Shown in pieces: positions 1 through 11,937 of a DNA stretch of 64,000 nt. The notes below the pieces were generated by a model, which saw only the letters and a program-made list of their open reading frames with translations, did no database searches and had not been told where the DNA came from. Position numbers and translations under genes: made by a program. Source of the DNA: Pistacia vera (lineage: Eukaryota; Streptophyta; Magnoliopsida; Sapindales; Anacardiaceae); NCBI RefSeq assembly GCF_008641045.1, contig NW_022196165.1, positions 591,321-655,320 on the forward strand, written 5' to 3'. How positions within the stretch are numbered: position 1 is the stretch's first letter; every line of letters starts with the position of its first letter.

Positions 1-1500
1 CAAAAGGAGAATTCAAATTTCTTGTACATGATTGATGTAGATGAAGAGAATCGATTACAAAATGTGCTATGGGTTGATGCTAGATGTAGGATTGCATATA
101 AAGAATTCGGTGATGTTATCACCTTCGACACAACGTATCTGACGAACAAGTATGACATGTCATTTGCTACTTTGTAGGGGTTGATCATCATGGACATTAG
201 ACGTTGTTAGGTTGTGGGTTGATTTTCATGAGGACACTGAGACATTTGTATGGCTATTTCGTTCCTGGCTTGAATGCATGGATGTTGCTCCTAATGGAAT
301 AATCACTGATCAAGATAAGACCATGCAAAATGCAATTGAGATGTTTTCCCTGGTACAAGACATAGGTAGTGTTGTGGCATATAATGAAGAAACTGCCTGA
401 AAAGTTAAGAGGGTATAAGGAATATGAAACTATAAGTTTAAGTTGCAAAATGTTGTGTATGATTCCTTTACGCGTGAAGAGTTCGAAGAGCGGTGGAACC
501 AATTTGTTGATGTGCACAACCTTCACGAGAATGCATGGTTATGTGGATGTACAAGAAATAGTACGATGGGTGCCTGCATTTCTTAAAGATACTTTCTAGA
601 CAGGTATGTTACTACCCAACGTAGTGACAGTATGCATGCATTTTTTGATGGGTATGTAAATTCCAAAAAACTTTGAAACAATTTGTGGAACAATATGATA
701 ATGCATTGCGAGCTAAAGTGGAAAAAGAAAGGGAGGCTGATTTTAGATCTTTCAAATCTTGGATACCATGCATAACTAATTACCCATTGAGAAACAATTT
801 CAAAGTGCATACACAACTGCAAAGTTTAAAGAGTTCAAGAAGAGATTGCGGGGAAGATTTATTGTGAGTTATCTTTTCTGAAAAAATGTGATTCATACGA
901 GGAGTATCAAGTTTTGGAAGATGTTTGATTTGGAGATAGTAGTGGCGTGTTCCGTATGCGGTATACTTTGAAGAAAGTTCGTGTGATATTCGTTGTACTA
1001 GTCATTTGTTGAGTTCAGGGGGATTTTATGCAGATATGTCATTATGGTGTTAATTCATAAAAGGGTTTCACACGTTCCGGAAAAGTATATTTTACGGCTT
1101 TGGAGGAAAAAGTGAACAGATGTCATACAAAAATTAAGGTAAGTTATAATAGGTCGAGCACCAACATTGAAGGACAACATTTTGATAAGTGTTTAATTTA
1201 ATGCTGACAGTAGCAGATATGACATCAAACAGTGAGGGAGATTATAATATGATGACGGAGTATGATTGAGATGAGGAAAAAGTTTGAGCAAAAGGAAAGT
1301 GAGGGAGGGCTTGGTACAAAAGTGAACATCTCTTCCACAACCGGTTTGACTAGTCAGATGGGGATAGTCGTCCAAAGAGGGGACTAGTCTATTATTAGTC
1401 CAGAGGCAGCTCGTAGCAAAGGTCGTCCTCCATGTGAAGAAAGCAATCGAAGATTGAAGAAATTGTATATAGGGTTAAAAAGAAAAAATTACAAAAACAA
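1..1500 (+). pseudogene. FAR1/FRS-type (MULE-derived) protein, 5'-truncated remnant
   Basis: Translation across three frames reads as a FAR1-RELATED SEQUENCE protein, a plant family derived from Mutator-like transposases. Visible in order are VLWVDARCRIAY and FGDVITFDTTYLTNKY (start of the MULE DDE domain, about 65-160), ETFVWLFRSWLECM with ITDQD (about 240-315), a degraded SWIM-type zinc finger (FEFRGILCR-like, about 990-1040), the C-terminal segment HVPEKYILRLWRK (about 1065-1110), and a SKGRPPCEES tail (about 1410-1440). Frameshifts and stops interrupt it throughout, the first at 176-178. The 5' part lies outside the window. It could be a decayed host FRS gene or a decayed MULE; the KGRP tail favours the FRS family. 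No functional product is expected. Confidence 0.75.
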
Positions 1501-2320
1501 AGAATTGGTATGACTTATTCATTATTGAGTATTTTGTTTTGAAACATTATTTATTATTTGAAGTTTAGAAAATATCAACTGATTATTAATGTGTTATGAT
1601 ACTTTTTAGGAAAATGATCATCGGTACAGCACAACAGGAACAATTTCTTTCATGTACTTCCTGGTCAATGCGGAAACTCAAGTGTTGTCGAATGATGTTG
1701 TACTACCCAGGTATGTGTTATGTATTTGTATAATTGTAATTGCCTTAAGTTTTCTATAATGTGTGCTAAATTATGGTTGTAAACAATGACAGATGTCCAT
1801 GGTCCAGTTCCAATCTTGCAGGACAAGTAATTCATATTGGACAGGAGTATGTAAAGATGAACATGTCTCGTTGGGAGATGTTTGATATGTTGCCAAGTTG
1901 AAGCATATAGAATTGTATTTGGTAGAAATTTTCATGCTTTGGTTAATTCTACCGAATGCAGTTGAGTTGTTTGCTTATTTAGTTGTTTTATTTTAGTATT
2001 TTCGTCATTGGTTGTGTATGGTAGTGAATTCATGATAATGACGTTAATTTAACTTTTATGAATGTTTTTAGTAATATTATCATCACATTGCAGACTCCGG
2101 TTGTACATGGAATTTGGGTAGCATTCATTTGAGATTTGAATTTTTAGTCTTCAGTATGTCTAGTATTACATATACATATACATTGAAAAGAGTTGTTGAA
2201 ATACGTATAAACAAAAGACAAATCTATTATAAACAAAAGACAAATTGATTTATAAACAAAATACAACTTTATTAACAACATCCGCTCAAATCAATCTATT
2301 TATAACAAAAGGCAAAAATT
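1501..2320. other. AT-rich intergenic DNA
   Basis: No coding region recognised. A short stretch at about 1620-1900 may be a further decayed exon linked to the FRS-like remnant, but no family motif was visible. Confidence 0.4.
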
Positions 2321-2329
2321 CCTGATCAT

Positions 2330-3480
2330 GGTGCAGGGGGTGGAGGTTGACTGAAGGAGGAGGAGGCTATTGAGAATTCTTCATCATGCTGAAAATCTTT
2401 GTCATGCGTTCTCAATGATGTCAACTGTTTCTCAATTTTTGATGCAAACGTGTTGAAATCATTTTGCAATGATCATGTTGTTCTTGCATTTGCCTCTCAA
2501 TACGTGAAAAACGCTCCTCTTGAAACTTTTCCATCCGCTCAAATCTGCTTTCTATTTCTATAAAGTATGAGAAGGCATATCTTCTACATTCTTAGATGAC
2601 TAGGTTCAATACTCATTCTTCTTCTTCTGCGCACATGACATTGTCCTTTATTAACCCTTCGGAATACTGACACCTTCCTGAATCGTTGCATCTCCCTCCA
2701 TTTCATCCCTAATCACAAACCATTGTCCTGCCATATTCTTTAATCAAACCCATTTTATTCAATGTCACATCCCCAACACATTATTTGTAGAAAAGTAATC
2801 TTTTGTTGCATCATCAGGGGTGGCTCAATATTCAACTTATCACATATTAACGTAACAAGCATCCCCCAATATATTTCTCCTTTTCTACTTGAATCTCTCC
2901 CAACTTCTTAATCAATAACTTCGCTAAATTAACTTCCTCCCTGCTATGCTACTCCATGAAACATAAATCCTTAACGTCACATTTTCATTGTCTCTTTCCT
3001 ACCATTAAATGTGAAAGTCAGGTATCTGTGAAATGCTCTCATAGCAGGATTTTTAACTTTGTAGATTACACCATATGGATGGTAAGTCCTATCCCAGAAA
3101 CATCAATCCAAGCTGTTTGGAATCCAGGTTCTAGATACGTTTTCCAAACCTTCCAAATCAAATCCTACCAGGTTGCTAAATCTTGTGATGTCACTACAAA
3201 GTTCTATTTTTAATCAAAAAACATTGTATACGCCGGAAACTCATCACTATCTATCTCTACAACTTCCAAACTACCAAAAATCATATATCAAATGCTTATA
3301 TCCATCATATCTCATAATGACCAAACGCTCCTATTCAAATTATTAATCCAACCATTATTTCATCACTTAAACCTAACTGTTAGAAGTCCTAAATCCAAAC
3401 TTCTTCTAAGATAAATATCTCTCTTTGATACGTCCTCGTATTGTTTTTATGTCGCAGTCTTGAAATTGAATACAGATGAC
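2330..3480 (-). pseudogene. Decayed transposon-associated protein with coiled-coil C-terminus
   Basis: The minus strand carries a long coding-like stretch broken by frameshifts. Near 3010-3080 it reads KNPAMRAFHRYLTFTFNGRK. Near 2840-2940 it reads LAKLLIKKLGEI followed by MLVTLICDKLNIEPP, with further charged helical sequence (ERMEKFQEERFSRIERQMQEQ) near 2490-2540 and a proline-rich end SQPPPPAP near 2335-2360. This layout, a globular part then a heptad-like charged tail, resembles uncharacterised proteins carried by plant DNA transposons and Ulp1-type transposon genes. The exact family is not established. Stops and frameshifts make it a pseudogene. No splice sites were resolved. Confidence 0.4.
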
Positions 3481-4669
3481 GATGTCCCTTCAAGAGGAAT
3501 GGTTGTATTTTTGCCCTCACCATTTTCTGCTTTCTTCAAAACCTGTATACATAAAAAAGTCGTCATCATAAACTGCCAAACCTAAACCACATACAAATAT
3601 CGGCTTGTTAGAGATTTTCATAAGCATATAAAGTGAATCCAAAACAAACTTCATGATCACGGAAACAATTTTAGTGGAACACACATAGTTGCAATTTAAA
3701 AGAATAAACTAAGAGAGAAGATGACAAAATAACAGATATATGGAACCAAATAACAATTGACAGATGACATACACAAGTGAACAAAAAAATCGATTGAATC
3801 ACAAGCTAAAAAGAATACTGAAATGGAAAATTCCCCTGAACATATGCAAAAATTGTCATGATACTTAAAAAAGGTGGAATGTAGTAAGTGTTAAAAGTAA
3901 ATGAACAAATAATACAGATGAAAATATTTGACGGCAATTCAAATAGGAGAAAAAATATCACTAACTTCTATCATACAGATAGAGCAAAGGGGATGGTATG
4001 ACTATAAGAAAGTCAGTAAAGAAAGCAATAAATTGGAGAGAAAAAAAAAACTGAGCAAATAAAATTTCAGAAAGACTAATCTGTCAAATGCTATTTAATA
4101 TGAACCAAAATATTGTTACAATATAGCATCTGTTCAGAAGTTTTACAAGCTTTCTGTTCAACAAATCAAAAAACAGATACAAAGAAACACATTGGTTATT
4201 GGTTGAAACAATCTCAAAGGTACAAAAATTCCTTCTCCAAGTACCATTCTTAAATTCAGAAACCACTTAAGATTTTCTATGCTATTGAAAACAGTTTGGG
4301 AAACACATAAATCATTTCATATACTTCTCTAAAATACTAGGACCACGCTTTTAATGTGTTTTGTACTCATAACTTATTTCTCAATTATATAAAAGATACA
4401 TTCTCAGATATTGAATAAACAAAATTCAGATTCCAATTTTTATTAATAGAAAAAAGTTGTTTCTAAAACTTGACTGAACAAAGCCTTCAGTTTCGCCACA
4501 GAGAGAAATGGGGATGTGTAGAATTTTAGGCAACAAAACCATAATAAAAAGAGATCCCCGTCATTAAAAACAATGGTTGAAAAAAGGTATTTGGGATGAA
4601 AAGACTAAGAGAACAAAATCATTTACCATTAAATTGAGTAAACACAACAATAAATCCTCATAGTCAAGA
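3481..4669. other. AT-rich intergenic DNA
   Basis: No gene, RNA or recognisable repeat could be supported here. The short open frames have no family resemblance. Confidence 0.4.
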
Positions 4670-4841
4670 TAATCATCACACAAATCCAATAACCAAAAAA
4701 CTTTCTATAGATACAGTTTATTGCCTTAAAAACTTTAGTGGCACTCAACACAAGAAAATTTATTCTCCAAAATAAAATAATAATAAAATGAAAAAAAGAG
4801 AAAGAATAACCAAACAATGAAATTAATTCAATTTCACATTA
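4670..4841. repeat. 170-bp direct repeat, copy 1
   Basis: This segment (TAATCATCACACAAATCC to TTCACATTA) recurs at 8563-8731 in the same orientation with a few small indels. The two copies bracket a 3.7-kb block that begins with the CACTA-type end at 4842. Sequence outside the copies is unrelated on the left and continues as unique DNA on the right. Confidence 0.85.
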
Positions 4842-5570
4842 CACTACAACATTACGCTTTCTAGCCATGGCATCATTGTAGCTAAAGTATGAATTTACGT
4901 AGCTAAATGGTTTAGCTACAAATGCAATCTTTGTAGCTTATCGTAGCTAGAAGTGGCGTAGCTAAGATTTAGCCATGTAACTTTTTGCTTACGTAGCTAA
5001 CAATTTATATTTTTTTGCTATAAATGAGATTAATAGTAACTAAAAACTTAAATGTTTTTGCCATAACAAATAAGCTTGTAGCAAAAACTTTGCCTTTATA
5101 GCCACGGAAAATAGTCTGTGTAGCTAGTTAGCATTTTAGCTACAAAAATAAAATTTATACCTAAATCTTGAAAATTTCTGCTACAAAAAATATATCCATA
5201 GCAAATATATTAACTTTTTGGCTACGTGACAGCTAAAATCGTAACTAAATAAAAATATCATTTGCCACATATATAGTGAATTATAGCTAAATTTTAATTT
5301 TTTTGCTACAAACATATGAAAGTCATATCTATATATGAAAAATATTACTATAGACATAGTGTTTTAATAGCTAAATATGAAATACTTGCTATGATATTTT
5401 CGATTTGTAGCTAATATTATAATTATTTGCTATGGACATATTGAAGTCATATCTATATGTGAAATTCAGTTGCTATGGACATAGTTTGTTCATAGCTAAA
5501 TATTGAAATAACTTGCTATAAATACTTTTAATTTGTAGCTAAATATTATAATTATTTGCTATGGAACAAT
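4842..5570. mobile_element. CACTA-type transposon end with subterminal repeats
   Basis: The segment opens with CACTACAACATT, matching the CACTA(C/A)A terminus of plant En/Spm elements. It is followed by roughly 700 bp packed with short motifs in both orientations, such as GTAGCTAAA, TTTAGCTA, TTGCTACAAA and TTGCTATGGACATA. Such subterminal arrays bind the TnpA-type protein in known En/Spm elements. Transposase-like exons follow at 6181-7030. No matching TGTTGTAGTG end was found to the right, so the element looks truncated or rearranged. Confidence 0.65.
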
Positions 5571-6180
5571 AATTTATATAAAAAATTTATAATTATTGCT
5601 TCAATTAAAATTAAATTGTACAAATATTACTATAATTAACAATTTAAAATAATTACAAATTATAGGAATTCTTTTATATTAAATAGATAATATGACGTCA
5701 TACGAAAATTTCTAACATAAAAAGTTATACATTAGCAAAGTCATTTCCAACCAAATTGTTTACTCATAAAATCTTTCATCCTAGTCATTTAAATGTTATC
5801 AACTAATTTTCTTTTACAAAATATGAATCTTCAATGTCATAGCAATCTTTTCTGACCATTTAAGAATTTCCACCAACCTGCAATATCAATTTGAAAAAGA
5901 ACTTAGAATCTTAGATAATCATATAGATTAATGTAACATTGCATATCACTTTATGAATGTAAAAAGCAAAATGGTTTTCATAGTATATATGCAATTTTCA
6001 AAATAACTTACAATTTCATCAAAAGAGATTTGGTTATTTATTGAAGATTGGACCTTGAGTGTTAAGCATCGTCATGAACTTCTCTTCCATCGTCTATTCA
6101 TCTCCTCCATTGCTTTTTCACATTTCTAATTCTCTCTTGCTTCCCTCTTTGCCTCCTCCACCCTTTCATTTGCTTCCTTC
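5571..6180. other. AT-rich interior of the CACTA-type block
   Basis: This lies between the subterminal repeats and the first transposase-like exon. No clear coding or structural feature was seen. Confidence 0.4.
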
Positions 6181-7030
6181 CTAGTGTTTGTACTGTTTCA
6201 TAAGTTGTGCTTTAGTTGGTCTACTTCCAAAATATTCGGTAATACTTTTTCCTGGACCATAAGCACGCAATAGCCATTCTTCTCTGGACCAAGGACCTTC
6301 AAATATTTCATCATCATTCAATAAGATTTGTCTTTCTACTTGTTGCTTTTTATTGATCAAACTGTGACTACAAAACAAATTATGGTATTAGCTTGGATGT
6401 GTGTGCGAATAAAAAATCAATAAGTAGTTAAAGAGAATACAAAGCTATTACAATAATGTCTTCTGTAATGGATTCAACTTGCTTATCTTTCTTTCTTTTG
6501 CGAGATTCTATCCAAACTTCAACACGAGAGGAGCATATCCATTTTTCGTTTGCTGTCATAATAAAAGTTATGAACATATTGATTAAAAATGATGAATGTG
6601 AATTATTAAACTTAATCGAATATTTGAAAGAAATTCATACCATTTGACGTCTGAGTCGAGCATAACTTTTAGTTCCTGTGTAAGGAGGCATAGACCGCTT
6701 TGATCTATTTGTCTTATTCTTGTTACTCCTTTCCTGTATAATGATAAAAAAACAATAATGTTATATCTTATAATTACATAGTAATTATGCTAAAATGTAA
6801 CTTAAATAGCTATGCTTACTTGAAAGGTTGCCTCCTCCAATAATTAACCAATACTTCCAATCGTCCATATGAACAAGTTTGGGCTTGTTTTTCAAACGAT
6901 TGGTAAGTTGGTTTCGAATCAAAATATTTTTCTTCATTTTGTATCTGTAATCCCTATATAAGGCATTCATGTGACCAAAAATGGCTTCTTTCCTTCCTTC
7001 TACTTCTTCAAATACAAACTTCTCCTGAAA
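6181..7030 (-). pseudogene. Plant En/Spm (Ptta-type, Transposase_24-like) transposase remnant
   Basis: Exon-like blocks on the minus strand occur in the order expected for the plant Ptta/En/Spm protein. They are IRNQLTNRLKNKPKLVHMDDW (about 6840-6930), where continuing to LVNYW needs a one-base frameshift and the block ends at a GTAAGC donor; NKNKTNRSKRSMPPYTGTKSY (about 6650-6735, after an ATACAG acceptor); a basic RVEVWIESRKRKKDKQVES block (about 6460-6545); and FEGPWSREEWLLRAYGPGKS to YFGSRPTKAQLMKQY (6181-6378). The N-K-x-N-R then T-G-x-x-S-Y signature is typical of this family. The frameshift and the missing remainder indicate a non-functional copy. It belongs with the CACTA end at 4842. 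Confidence 0.6.
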
Positions 7031-7589
7031 AGCATATAAGATAAAAAAGTTTTAAATTCTACACTAATAATAACAAAATACAAAATTATAAATATTATTT
7101 TCTTATCCATCTTACCTTGATAATGGTCCACATATGGTCAATTTCATGTTCTTTAAGTTCTTTCCACTCCTTTATTTGTAAAGGACAACATGACTTATTC
7201 CGAACTGTTTGTCCTAAAAACCAAACAAAATCTGTTGAGTTTTATCAACAGCCTGATGATCCTCATCAAATTCATGGGCAATTTTTCTCCTTTTTCTAAT
7301 GTAATGATTTTATGCAGCGCGTAGGACCTCTTGTTTTCCTTTTTTTCGTGTTTAGACCTAAAAATCATAGAATAATTATTAATTAGCAAATTAAGAACTG
7401 TATGACATTTAGAAAATGAAAAGCATGAAAGTAAAACGGAAAAAATTAAAATTAAACCTGATGTCCATGCCTAATTCCAACATTTGATGTGTGTTCCTCC
7501 AAAAATGTTGGTTGATTTCTCTCGAAACATTTCCAAGATTATGTTCTTCAGGATAGCAAGACACATATCATCCTTTTCTAAGAGAGTAA

Positions 7590-8275
7590 ACATGTTAACA
7601 TGCTTCCCTTAGTATTTCTGTAACTGCAAGCATGTTTCTCACGTCATCATCATCAACAATTTGGACTAGCCCATCAAGATCACTGAGGATACTCGTTGGC
7701 TTCAGGTAAAACAATTTGTCTCCGCGAAGTATATCAAAGTCACAGTTCTTCTTTATGTAATCCAACAAAGCAAAGTATGTGAGAAACTCAAACTCAAATC
7801 AAAATCATAGTACTCTCCACTCACTCTACCATTGACATATGTTCGTGTGGTGAAAAGACAAAATATCCTCCATAATGAAATCTTATTGTTCTCATTCCGG
7901 TATGCCCAGTCTTCCTTTATAAAAAAAGTAGATTCAAGTTAGATGAATATTAAATAAACTAACAAACAATATTAATAATGAGTGTACATGATAGACATAA
8001 CAATGAATTGACTTGGTGATCAAGAAAATATTAAAAAAATAAATGACTAAATGATGTTTACCAATAGAATGAGTTGCTTTTTCTGGCTGTATACGAGAAT
8101 GGTGATTAAGACATGACTTTTCAATGCTATTTGTAGTAGATTGCACCTTATTGAGTTGTGCTTCATGATGAGTTTTTTGTATATCTTGAGGATACTATCC
8201 GCAGGATCACTCTTTTTATCAGTGGGCTTAGTTTTTCTTTTGCCTTTAACTAAACCTCCACGCCTACTCATGTTG
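7590..8275 (-). pseudogene. Transposase N-terminal fragment with PB1-like domain
   Basis: On the minus strand MRTIRFHYGGYFV (about 7860-7895) is followed after a frameshift by RTYVNGRVSGEYYDFD (about 7805-7850), then CDFDILRGDKLFYLKP and a DGLVQIVDDDDVRNML stretch (about 7640-7745). These match the PB1-like domain found at the N-terminus of many plant MULE transposases (H-x-G-G-x-F, Y-x-x-G-x-V, a central aromatic segment, then an acidic D-D-V end). Upstream, MSRRGGLVKGKRKTKPTDKK (8153-8271) is a basic N-terminal piece that may be an earlier exon. A stop and frameshifts interrupt it. It lies in the same block as CACTA-type exons, so either it is a separate insertion or the element is a chimera. 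Confidence 0.5.
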
Positions 8276-8562
8276 TTGGTATTCTAAAAAGTATTTTTAC
8301 AATAAAATAATCATCAAATATAAATAAATAAATGAAGAAAAAAACTTATTGAGCTATGACATAAAACGGAAAATTTCCTTACACCGCAATGTCAATTAAT
8401 CATTCATCCATTTTCCAAAATCTTAAGTTATGAATGAAGACAAACTGCACATAAAAAAGTAAAGGGGTCATGAAAAGAATACAGTGAATATATTTATGTA
8501 ATGGTATTTTAAGCAGAGTGAGTGCCTCGGAGAATCTACTTAAGATTGGTTTCTGGTTAAGG

Positions 8563-8731
8563 TAATCATCACACAAATCCAATAACCAAAATAACTTTCT
8601 ATAGATACAGTTTATTGCCTTAAAACTTTAGTGGCACTCACACAAGAAAATTTATTCTCCAAAATAATAATAATAATAAAATGAAAAAAGAGAAAGAATA
8701 ACCAAACAATGAAATTAATCAATTCACATTA
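8563..8731. repeat. 170-bp direct repeat, copy 2
   Basis: This is the second copy of 4670-4841. It continues rightwards into unique DNA (ATTAAAAGAGC), so it probably represents the original site. Confidence 0.85.
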
Positions 8732-9222
8732 ATTAAAAGAGCTTCTAGGGTATCTATATAATCTTATGTCATTACATGTGTGTCTACCATAATTTTTTTG
8801 AATCACCTACGGAAGATATAAATAAAGGCTTAAAAATGATCAGCTGACAGCAGGTGGTCATACACCAATCACACCACAAAAATAATGATCCTAGACCTTA
8901 AGAAATAACAAAAATAATAACATGTTTCAGTTGTCTGAACAAGAATTGAAAACATTACCGGCTGCCAATGTCATCAATAAAGAAAATTCACTTGGAAGGA
9001 TGGCGTAGGATTATAAGTTTTATTATAGGATTTGATTCTCTTAGTATGTTTTATTTAACTTGTAACGTTAATAAACAATACTATCATGCTCGGAGCCTAC
9101 ATTGCGTTTAATAAATCCAGTAATATGACCACCATCAATCAATTCAAGTTTTATTTCCCTCTTCACTTGACCAACTATAAAAGAAGATACCAATAAAATC
9201 CCTGTCTATTTTTCTTTTGCAG
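8732..9222. other. Intergenic or intronic DNA before the phosphatase exon
   Basis: No earlier purple acid phosphatase exon could be found here. AT-rich, no other feature. Confidence 0.4.
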
Positions 9223-9410
9223 GTGATCAATTCAAATGGCTAGAGAGAGACTTGGCAAATTTTGACAGATCTATAACTCCATGGTTGGTAGCTGCTTGGC
9301 ATTCACTGGACAGTTCTTACATAGCTCATTACAGAGAAGCACAGTGTATGAGAGTGGAGATGGAAGAATTACTTTACTCATATGGTGTTGACATTGTTTT
9401 CAGTGGACAT
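9223..9410 (+). pseudogene. Orphan exon of a purple acid phosphatase
   Basis: One exon, preceded by a pyrimidine-rich tract and TTTTGCAG and followed by the donor GTAAGT, encodes GDQFKWLERDLANFDRS, then TPWLVAAWHS, then YREAQCMRVEMEELLYSYG and VDIVFSGHV. This is the C-terminal part of the metallophosphatase core of plant purple acid phosphatases, secreted enzymes that hydrolyse phosphate esters with a dinuclear metal centre. The histidines of AWH and GHV are present. The usual P-W-Y after W-H-x is replaced by LDSSY. Exons before and after it were not found within several hundred bases, including the one that should continue G-H-V with H-A-Y-E-R, so this is a fragment, perhaps captured by a transposon. 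Confidence 0.75.
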
Positions 9411-9960
9411 GTAAGTCAGGATAACTTAGAATAATGGAAATTTTAGGCAAAACATGTGAATGAAACTACTTCCGGTATATTTTTTAGCATTTAAGAAAGG
9501 CAATTTTCCGTTTGCACTGAACATCACCACAAAGGAAAATAAACATTGAAAGAGGGTTTGGATGCTACGGAGCATTGAATCAAACAATTAATCAATTGAA
9601 ACATCCCTATACAACTTTATATTTAATTAACCCTTACATTGATATGGTAGAACACTTCTATTTATCAATCACACAAATCAGTCCCACCAAATTGACTAGA
9701 TTTCAACTCAACTCCATTCAACATTCATCCAACCAAAAAAAAAAAATTGAAAAACGAAAGGGTCTAATTACCAATGGCAGATGAGGAAGATGAAGAACAA
9801 GCGTAGAAGAGGAACACGAAGAACAAGAGCGCGAAGACGAAGAACAACCAATAACGCAGATGGAAGACGAAGAAGATGGTAATGGCTGTGCGTTTTAATT
9901 TTAGAAACTTCCCCAAAAAATTTTAACCTAATACGTGAACCTTTTTTTTTTTTATTTTAA
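9411..9960. other. Intergenic DNA with GAAGA-rich stretch
   Basis: No gene recognised. A purine-rich GAAGA-type low-complexity stretch lies at about 9780-9880. A GATGCTACGGAGCATT sequence near 9560 resembles the GCTACGGAC terminus of the MULE family seen at 56170, but no full left end could be defined. Confidence 0.35.
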
Positions 9961-9962
9961 TT

Positions 9963-10590
9963 ACAGTAAAGGACGGTCGTCCGTAAGTGATGGACGCCCA
10001 TCCTTTACATAAGGGACGACCGTCCAATACTTATGGACGGCCGTCCTTACATAATGGACGGGCGTCCATTCCTTACGGACGCCCGTTCAAAAGTAAGGGA
10101 CGATCGTCCACAATTTATGGATGGCCGTCCAAATTTTTTCTTTAGTTTTTAAAAACCAAAATAATGGACAGGCGTCCATTTCTTACGAACGCCCGTCTAA
10201 AAGTAAAGGACGGCCGTCCACAATTCATAGACGGGTGTCCCCAAAGTTTTTTTTTTTAATTTTCATATTTTAGTTAAGGGTGGGCATCCCTTATTTGTGG
10301 GCGCCCGTCCAAAATAAATGGACAGCCGTCCATAACGGATGAACGGTTGTCCATAAATGTTTTTTAATTTGTTTTAAAAAGAATTGTTAATGGACGGGCG
10401 TCCATTAAAATATGAACGCCCGTCCAATATTTAGGGACAGCCATCCATAACCTATGAACGGCTGTCCCAAATTTTTATAAAAAAATTTTAATCCATTTTA
10501 CTTATGGACGGGCGTCCTTTAAATGGGGACGCCCGTCCGTATTCCATGTAAGTGAACAGCCGTCCGTATTTGATGGACAACCGTTCACTA
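9963..10590. repeat. Array of about two dozen 12-bp GC-rich palindromes (GGACGGCCGTCC type)
   Basis: Units of the form GGACGNNCGTCC recur every 20-30 bp, separated by AT-rich spacers. GGACGGCCGTCC is a perfect palindrome. GGACGGGCGTCC and GGACGCCCGTCC are reverse complements of each other and often alternate, giving larger nested inverted repeats. Many units carry single substitutions such as GGACAGCCGTCC. The same array makes up the TIRs of the MULE at 56170-57438. Confidence 0.9.
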
Positions 10591-10717
10591 GAAAAATATT
10601 TATTGTTTAATAACACGTCTGGATTGTTGGCAACAACTGGTGTGAGTCAGGTGTGAGTCAGGGGTACACGTAAGCTGGTACACATTTTCGGTGCAAAAGT
10701 GTCGGTGTCCGTAGCTT
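10591..10717. mobile_element. Right terminus of a MULE of the palindrome-array family
   Basis: TTTTCGGTGCAAAAGTGTCG followed by GTGTCCGTAGC closely parallels the right TIR end at about 57400-57431 (TTTCGGTGCAG...CGGTGTCTGTAGC). It closes the array at 9963-10590. The left end and TSD were not identified, so the element is probably truncated. Confidence 0.55.
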
Positions 10718-11937
10718 TGTTGATTATTTTAATACTATGCATAGGATTAATATAGTCATTGTCTAATACAAAGGTTAAAAATCATTATTTAATGTGAATA
10801 TTAGAAATTTCAGGACGTTCGATACTTAATAATTTCCACACATATACATACTAATATCAAAATCTAAAACGTTTGAAATATAACAAATTGATATTTATTT
10901 ATTTGCCTATAGTTTTAATCAAATTTTAATTGATACTAATCTCTTAATAATAAAATGCTAGTATACTTTGTAATTTGAATATAAAATTTGCTGAATTTTT
11001 ATTTTTATCAAGCATGAGAACTGAGAAGGCCTATATTATAAATTTTCAAAATGAGAACTGAGAAGGCCTATATTATAAATTTTCGCCTTAGGACTTTATT
11101 TTCCTTTAGACGGCCTTGAATTAATTTAAAGGTAAACTTCAATTAAAATGCAGAAGTACTCATTCAGTGAAGTTTCCCAAACTTCAGGGGTTTAATTGAT
11201 TTTTCCCATTTAACAATGAAAACATAACAAATACACTAATGCCAAGGGTCTATGTTGTGTTGCGGAAGATCGATTTTGAACAAAGGCCGTTAATGGAGGT
11301 AGAATGAGTTGTTGCAGGAAGAAGAAAAGGTATAAGTAGGGATTTGGGTGGATGGGGGAGAAGACAAGTTTTAAAAAGTTTAAAAAATTAAATAGGCCCG
11401 CTGAGGTATGGTTGACTAAAATATCCCCAAAAAGTTTCTAAAATAACAAAAATCCCCTAACATTAATAACCATTAAAAAGCCTTTAGATTTTACACTATT
11501 ACGAGTTAACAGATATTATCAAATTAATCTCTTCTTATTTATTTTAACACCTATAATTGAACTACAAAAGGATTTATGATATTTCGGAACCCTAAGGGGA
11601 TATCTGTTGTTTTAACAAACATCAAGGGGATTAACACAAGTTTAAAAAGTGAGAAGCTTTGGTATAATTATATATGCTAAATAGATAAATTGCTTATATT
11701 AACATAATTTGATTTAAAACTTTAGATACTGATTGATATGAGAGATTTAAGAGACTCGGTTGTAGATAAATAATACAATTGTAGACGCACTGACGACAAG
11801 CAAAGAGAGTTTGCTTCCTACAATTCAAAAAATACATGACTAGAAGACTCAACTCAACTATTCTCCTGAGAAACAATAAAATCTACCATCTATGATTGGC
11901 AAAATATGTGATTAGAAGTTGCAAGAAGCAATTCCCA
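10718..11937. other. AT-rich intergenic DNA downstream of the SINA gene
   Basis: No gene seen. A tandem duplication of about 35 bp (GAGAACTGAGAAGGCCTATA core) lies at about 11013-11083. Confidence 0.5.
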
